Assembly (NCBI GenBank): GCA_002633005.1
Contig: NMRA01000834.1
Location: forward strand, 71,436 to 128,379
Direction: 5' to 3'
Length of the DNA stretch: 56,944 bases
Origin: Phoronis australis
Lineage: Eukaryota > Phoronida > Phoronidae
Made by a program: the position numbers and the translations under genes. Below, in pieces: positions 53,927-56,944 of the stretch. The notes under the pieces were generated by a model that did no database searches, was not told where the DNA came from, and saw only the letters and a program-made list of their open reading frames with translations. The first letter of the stretch is position 1, and each line of letters starts with the position of its first letter.

Positions 53927-56193
53927 AGATGCCTTTAATAAAGGGACAATGTCTCTCTAATTGAGAAGCCATACGGTGTCCAGAGGCATGACATTTGAAT
54001 TATAGGATTACCATAACAATACTTCTGTTTATTTTCAAGATATGTTTGAAGGGCTGTATAACAGAATATATGAAATTGCTTAGTTATACAACTAGATTTG
54101 CCTAGGAATAGCAGTTTCACCTTCAACAGCGGTGGTAATATCAGGTGTCCCAAAAGCATTCAGCTGATATAGGAGCTATGGGATGTACCAATAAAAATTG
54201 GCGCAAAGTAATTTTATGTTATTTCCATTGAGAACATGAATTATGTAAGAAAAGCTGTAAAAATTCTTTAATACCCTGACACATCCTTGGGGATGATTGA
54301 TAATGAGGATGTTTTCTGTTTTTCATCGTAGGTTTGGCCTAGTAAATAAAATACATCCAATCAACATGTTGTCAGACATTTTGCCCAGGCTTCTAATTGA
54401 AGCTTTATCATAGTCACAGGTCTTTGAACAGCAATTCAGCCATGACCACAAATATCAAGGCTTTAAAATCACATTTAAAGCCAGTCGAGAGCAGAATCCC
54501 ACAAATTACAACGTCAAACATATACAGGAAGGAATTGACAGAACAAACTAACAACTTAATGAATCCTTCCCACCCAATGCAGAAACTCTAGTATAACAGA
54601 TTACAAGTTACTAGCTTGTGAAAGACCATTTCAACTGGTAAATTAACATGAGCACCTTGCCTATGAATATGAACGTGTAATAGAATTTACAAATCGCAGT
54701 GTTTTCTGATACACTTGTAAGCTGTGAGTTTCTCTAATGTATACTGAAGATACAAGTTCGTCAGGCCAAGATAGGTTGTTACTTGAGAGAGGACATGGAG
54801 AACATTCTGGACCTATTCTTGGGTATGTAGATCAGCATTTGTAGACATGTTTCTCGAACAGCTCAAGTACAGCAGTGAGATTGCTGTACGGCAGTGCCAC
54901 CACTTGCAGAACAAACAGCCTGTATGATGACTTGCCCTTCTCTGTTCACAAACCATGGTGGTTGCATTGACCTTAAAAGGCTTTCAATGATTGATTAATT
55001 TTGAGTAAAAACACATAGTGCAAGCACCAAAAGGACAGCTGATCATCTGAATCCAAAACACGTTTCTCCTCTAAAAAATGAAACATCTCGTGGTACACAT
55101 TGATAAAACCAAGCCACATATCTCGCCACAGTCTTTGTATCTGATTGTGCACACTTTTTTCTTGAATGGCACTCCCTCTGTCCTGACCACGGAACATTTC
55201 CATGAATGCACCATGGTCATATCTAACTCGCGAGGGTACACCTTACTTCATTACCGCTTTTTGAAAGCAATCAATGACAGTTGTAGAACAGTTGTTAAAT
55301 GATGCTTTCCCATACATCAGGAACCGAGGGTCACTGTCTATTCCAGTATCTAAAACAAAAGATGTACTTATAGTGTATATAAGACAGGAAAAATATAGCC
55401 ATGTTTCTGAACAGTTAGTATTTAAGTACTAGTCCACGAGAGCACCAGCCATGAGCGGCAAGGTGGGGGTCAGCCGATTTTCACCAAATTTGGCACATAG
55501 GTAGTCCTATGGGATCTATAAACAGCGGTAAAATATTTCCTCAAAATATTGCGTTTTTCTAAAGTTATAGGCTCAAACACATTTTACGGCTTCGCAGCCA
55601 TGTTTTCACGGTATAAAAACTGTCCAGTTTTAACTGTTCATATTTTTCCTTGAATGAAAGCTATTGATTTATTATTCACTGACATTGTTTATTGGTGCCT
55701 GTAGATTGTTACACAGATGTCTTGAAACACGATTCCGATTTACCACCCTCATTTAGTAGTTTTACTACACTGCCCCCCGTTATGCCATTTTGAGGTTGTG
55801 TTCAGTACACTGCTGTACCAAATCTGCCCCCACTGCTATGAGAATGAAACTTAGCCAAAATGTTGACAAAACATATTACTTTCATTTCATAAAATAAAAA
55901 CTTTGTCAGCCAGTTTATTAGTTATATATTTTGGCACCTCAAATGTACTAAAATGAGAAATTTTCATACATCTGAGACCGATGCGTAAGCACCGTAAAAT
56001 CCGATTGTCCTGCATGTTTTTCGATATTTTGCAACAAGTTAGTTCCTCCTGAATGTTTTGAACGTTTTACTACTGATCACTTAGGGCTATAGTACCCCTA
56101 AATACCATACATGGCTCCATTTTGTAAAAAGCCGATTATGTCTTCCACAGTGAACAGCGTTAGACATGAACTCGACAAATGTAGGTTATTTTG
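53927..56193. other. Gene-free stretch
   Basis: Short open frames (54397-54591, 54973-55203 - strand, 55078-55302) show no domain. Around 55455-55580 is a segment with CACCAAATTTGGCACATAGG. I see no exon with convincing borders. Confidence 0.4.
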
Positions 56194-56944
56194 ATTTACA
56201 GTTGTTTTACTTTGCAATTTCCTCATGGGTATTTCTTCACACATATTCAAGTCAGATTTTCTGTTGATCAAATGTTCATGCAATGCATTGTAATATCAAA
56301 TGAAGGATAAGTTTGGTTGCATGACCGCAATTTTTCCCACGACTTAAAACAAAAGACCGCAGAAATTTTCCTGACGAAATACCGGGTTTGCAGTTCTGTA
56401 AAAACATTCGAATGACAGGACAAACTCCACCACTGTCCATGGCAACTCGTTGCATGTTTTTCGCCCATCGGTCCTATCATTGTTTTCCTTTGTTGTGTCA
56501 TTGTTGGATGTAACAACACAGGTCGCATGGATATTGAACCTTTCGTACATCAGACCGTTGCCGATAAGTGCTCGTCATTATATCTTTATTATAACAACGG
56601 AAACAATGAAGATGCTAATCTATTGTTTTCTATGCGACCAGGTTTCCCGTGGATGACCACAGATTAGAGGAATCCCAAAGTATCCACAAACAATGACCAC
56701 GCACCTTAGTAACTATTACCGCGCACACGAATCCTTTCCGTGGAACCTAAACACCGAATTTTTATATCCCTGTATTGTGTTGTATTGCTCATGGTACGGA
56801 TTCAGACTCTGTTGTATTAAGATTCCAATCCTCAACCCTGTAATATGTAGTTTGAGTAAAATTTCTGGACAATGCAGGTTTATGGATTTATTCTCATTCA
56901 AATGAAGAGTAAAAATCAAATTCTGCACAGGTTTTTTAAAAGTA
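56194..56944. repeat. Dispersed repeat, copy 2 of a direct pair (runs off the window)
   Basis: Direct copy of 48795-49415, offset about 7.4 kb. It contains about 135 extra bases (56762-56900) near the right end that copy 1 lacks, after which AAATGAAGAGTAAAAATCAAATT matches again. It is truncated by the window edge. Confidence 0.85.

Noticed and set aside
48795-56944. LTRs of one complete retrotransposon
   Set aside because: The interval holds a - strand LINE, a hAT-like MITE and gene-free DNA, not gag/pol, so the pair is reported only as direct repeats.

Overview
This is animal (eukaryotic) nuclear DNA: AT-rich, gene-poor and dense in transposon remains. It carries one host gene that I can support, an interferon regulatory factor (IRF) gene on the + strand, with six coding exons between 14499 and 41586. 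The exons join with matching phases into a 280-residue protein. IRFs are metazoan transcription factors. The companions here (a Penelope-like element with a GIY-YIG module, a Kolobok element with a THAP domain, Ty3/gypsy, BEL/Pao, several LINE types and hAT-like elements) fit a marine invertebrate such as a deuterostome or lophotrochozoan. I cannot name the species.

Layout. Positions 1-690 are a satellite-like tandem array with about 140-bp monomers in a 281-bp dimer order. Positions 690-14490 are intergenic or upstream sequence with a complete non-autonomous Kolobok element (1985-3294, TTAA flanks), several foldback mini-elements (3442-3510, 3746-3832, 6441-6529), a terminal-inverted-repeat element (4201-5003), a decayed Penelope-like retroelement (7651-8524) and a MITE (13678-13910). 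The IRF DNA-binding domain is encoded by exons at 14491-14745 and 15288-15470. The next intron is 19.6 kb long and full of transposons. It contains two inverted repeat pairs, one inside the other. It also holds a Ty3/gypsy element that is internally deleted and split by a 3.7-kb DNA element with 6-bp target duplications, a hAT-like element, and a cluster of consensus heat-shock elements. The remaining IRF exons are 35054-35176, 35473-35507, 38491-38608 and 41450-41586. Two further introns each carry a LINE 3' fragment: an RNase H-bearing one at 36000-37550, and a zf-RVT type in reverse orientation at 39403-40900.

Downstream of the gene (after about 42.9 kb) are the 3' end of a BEL/Pao element on the - strand (44025-45176), a 3.6-kb tandem complex built from AGGTCA-rich units with a Helitron-like palindrome (45172-48792), and two direct copies of one repeat about 7.4 kb apart (48795-49415 and 56194-56944). 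A LINE on the - strand (50461-52320) and a second hAT-like element (53630-53921) lie between those copies.

The notable points are: (i) a compact IRF whose exon phases can be checked; (ii) a gypsy pol frame restored exactly when the nested element and one copy of its 6-bp duplication are removed in thought; (iii) an unrecognised spliced reading frame inside that nested element; (iv) repeats carrying perfect nuclear-receptor DR1/DR0 sites and heat-shock elements; and (v) an inverted-repeat arrangement in the IRF intron that could make long intronic double-stranded RNA. All translations were done by eye. No database search or splice predictor was run.
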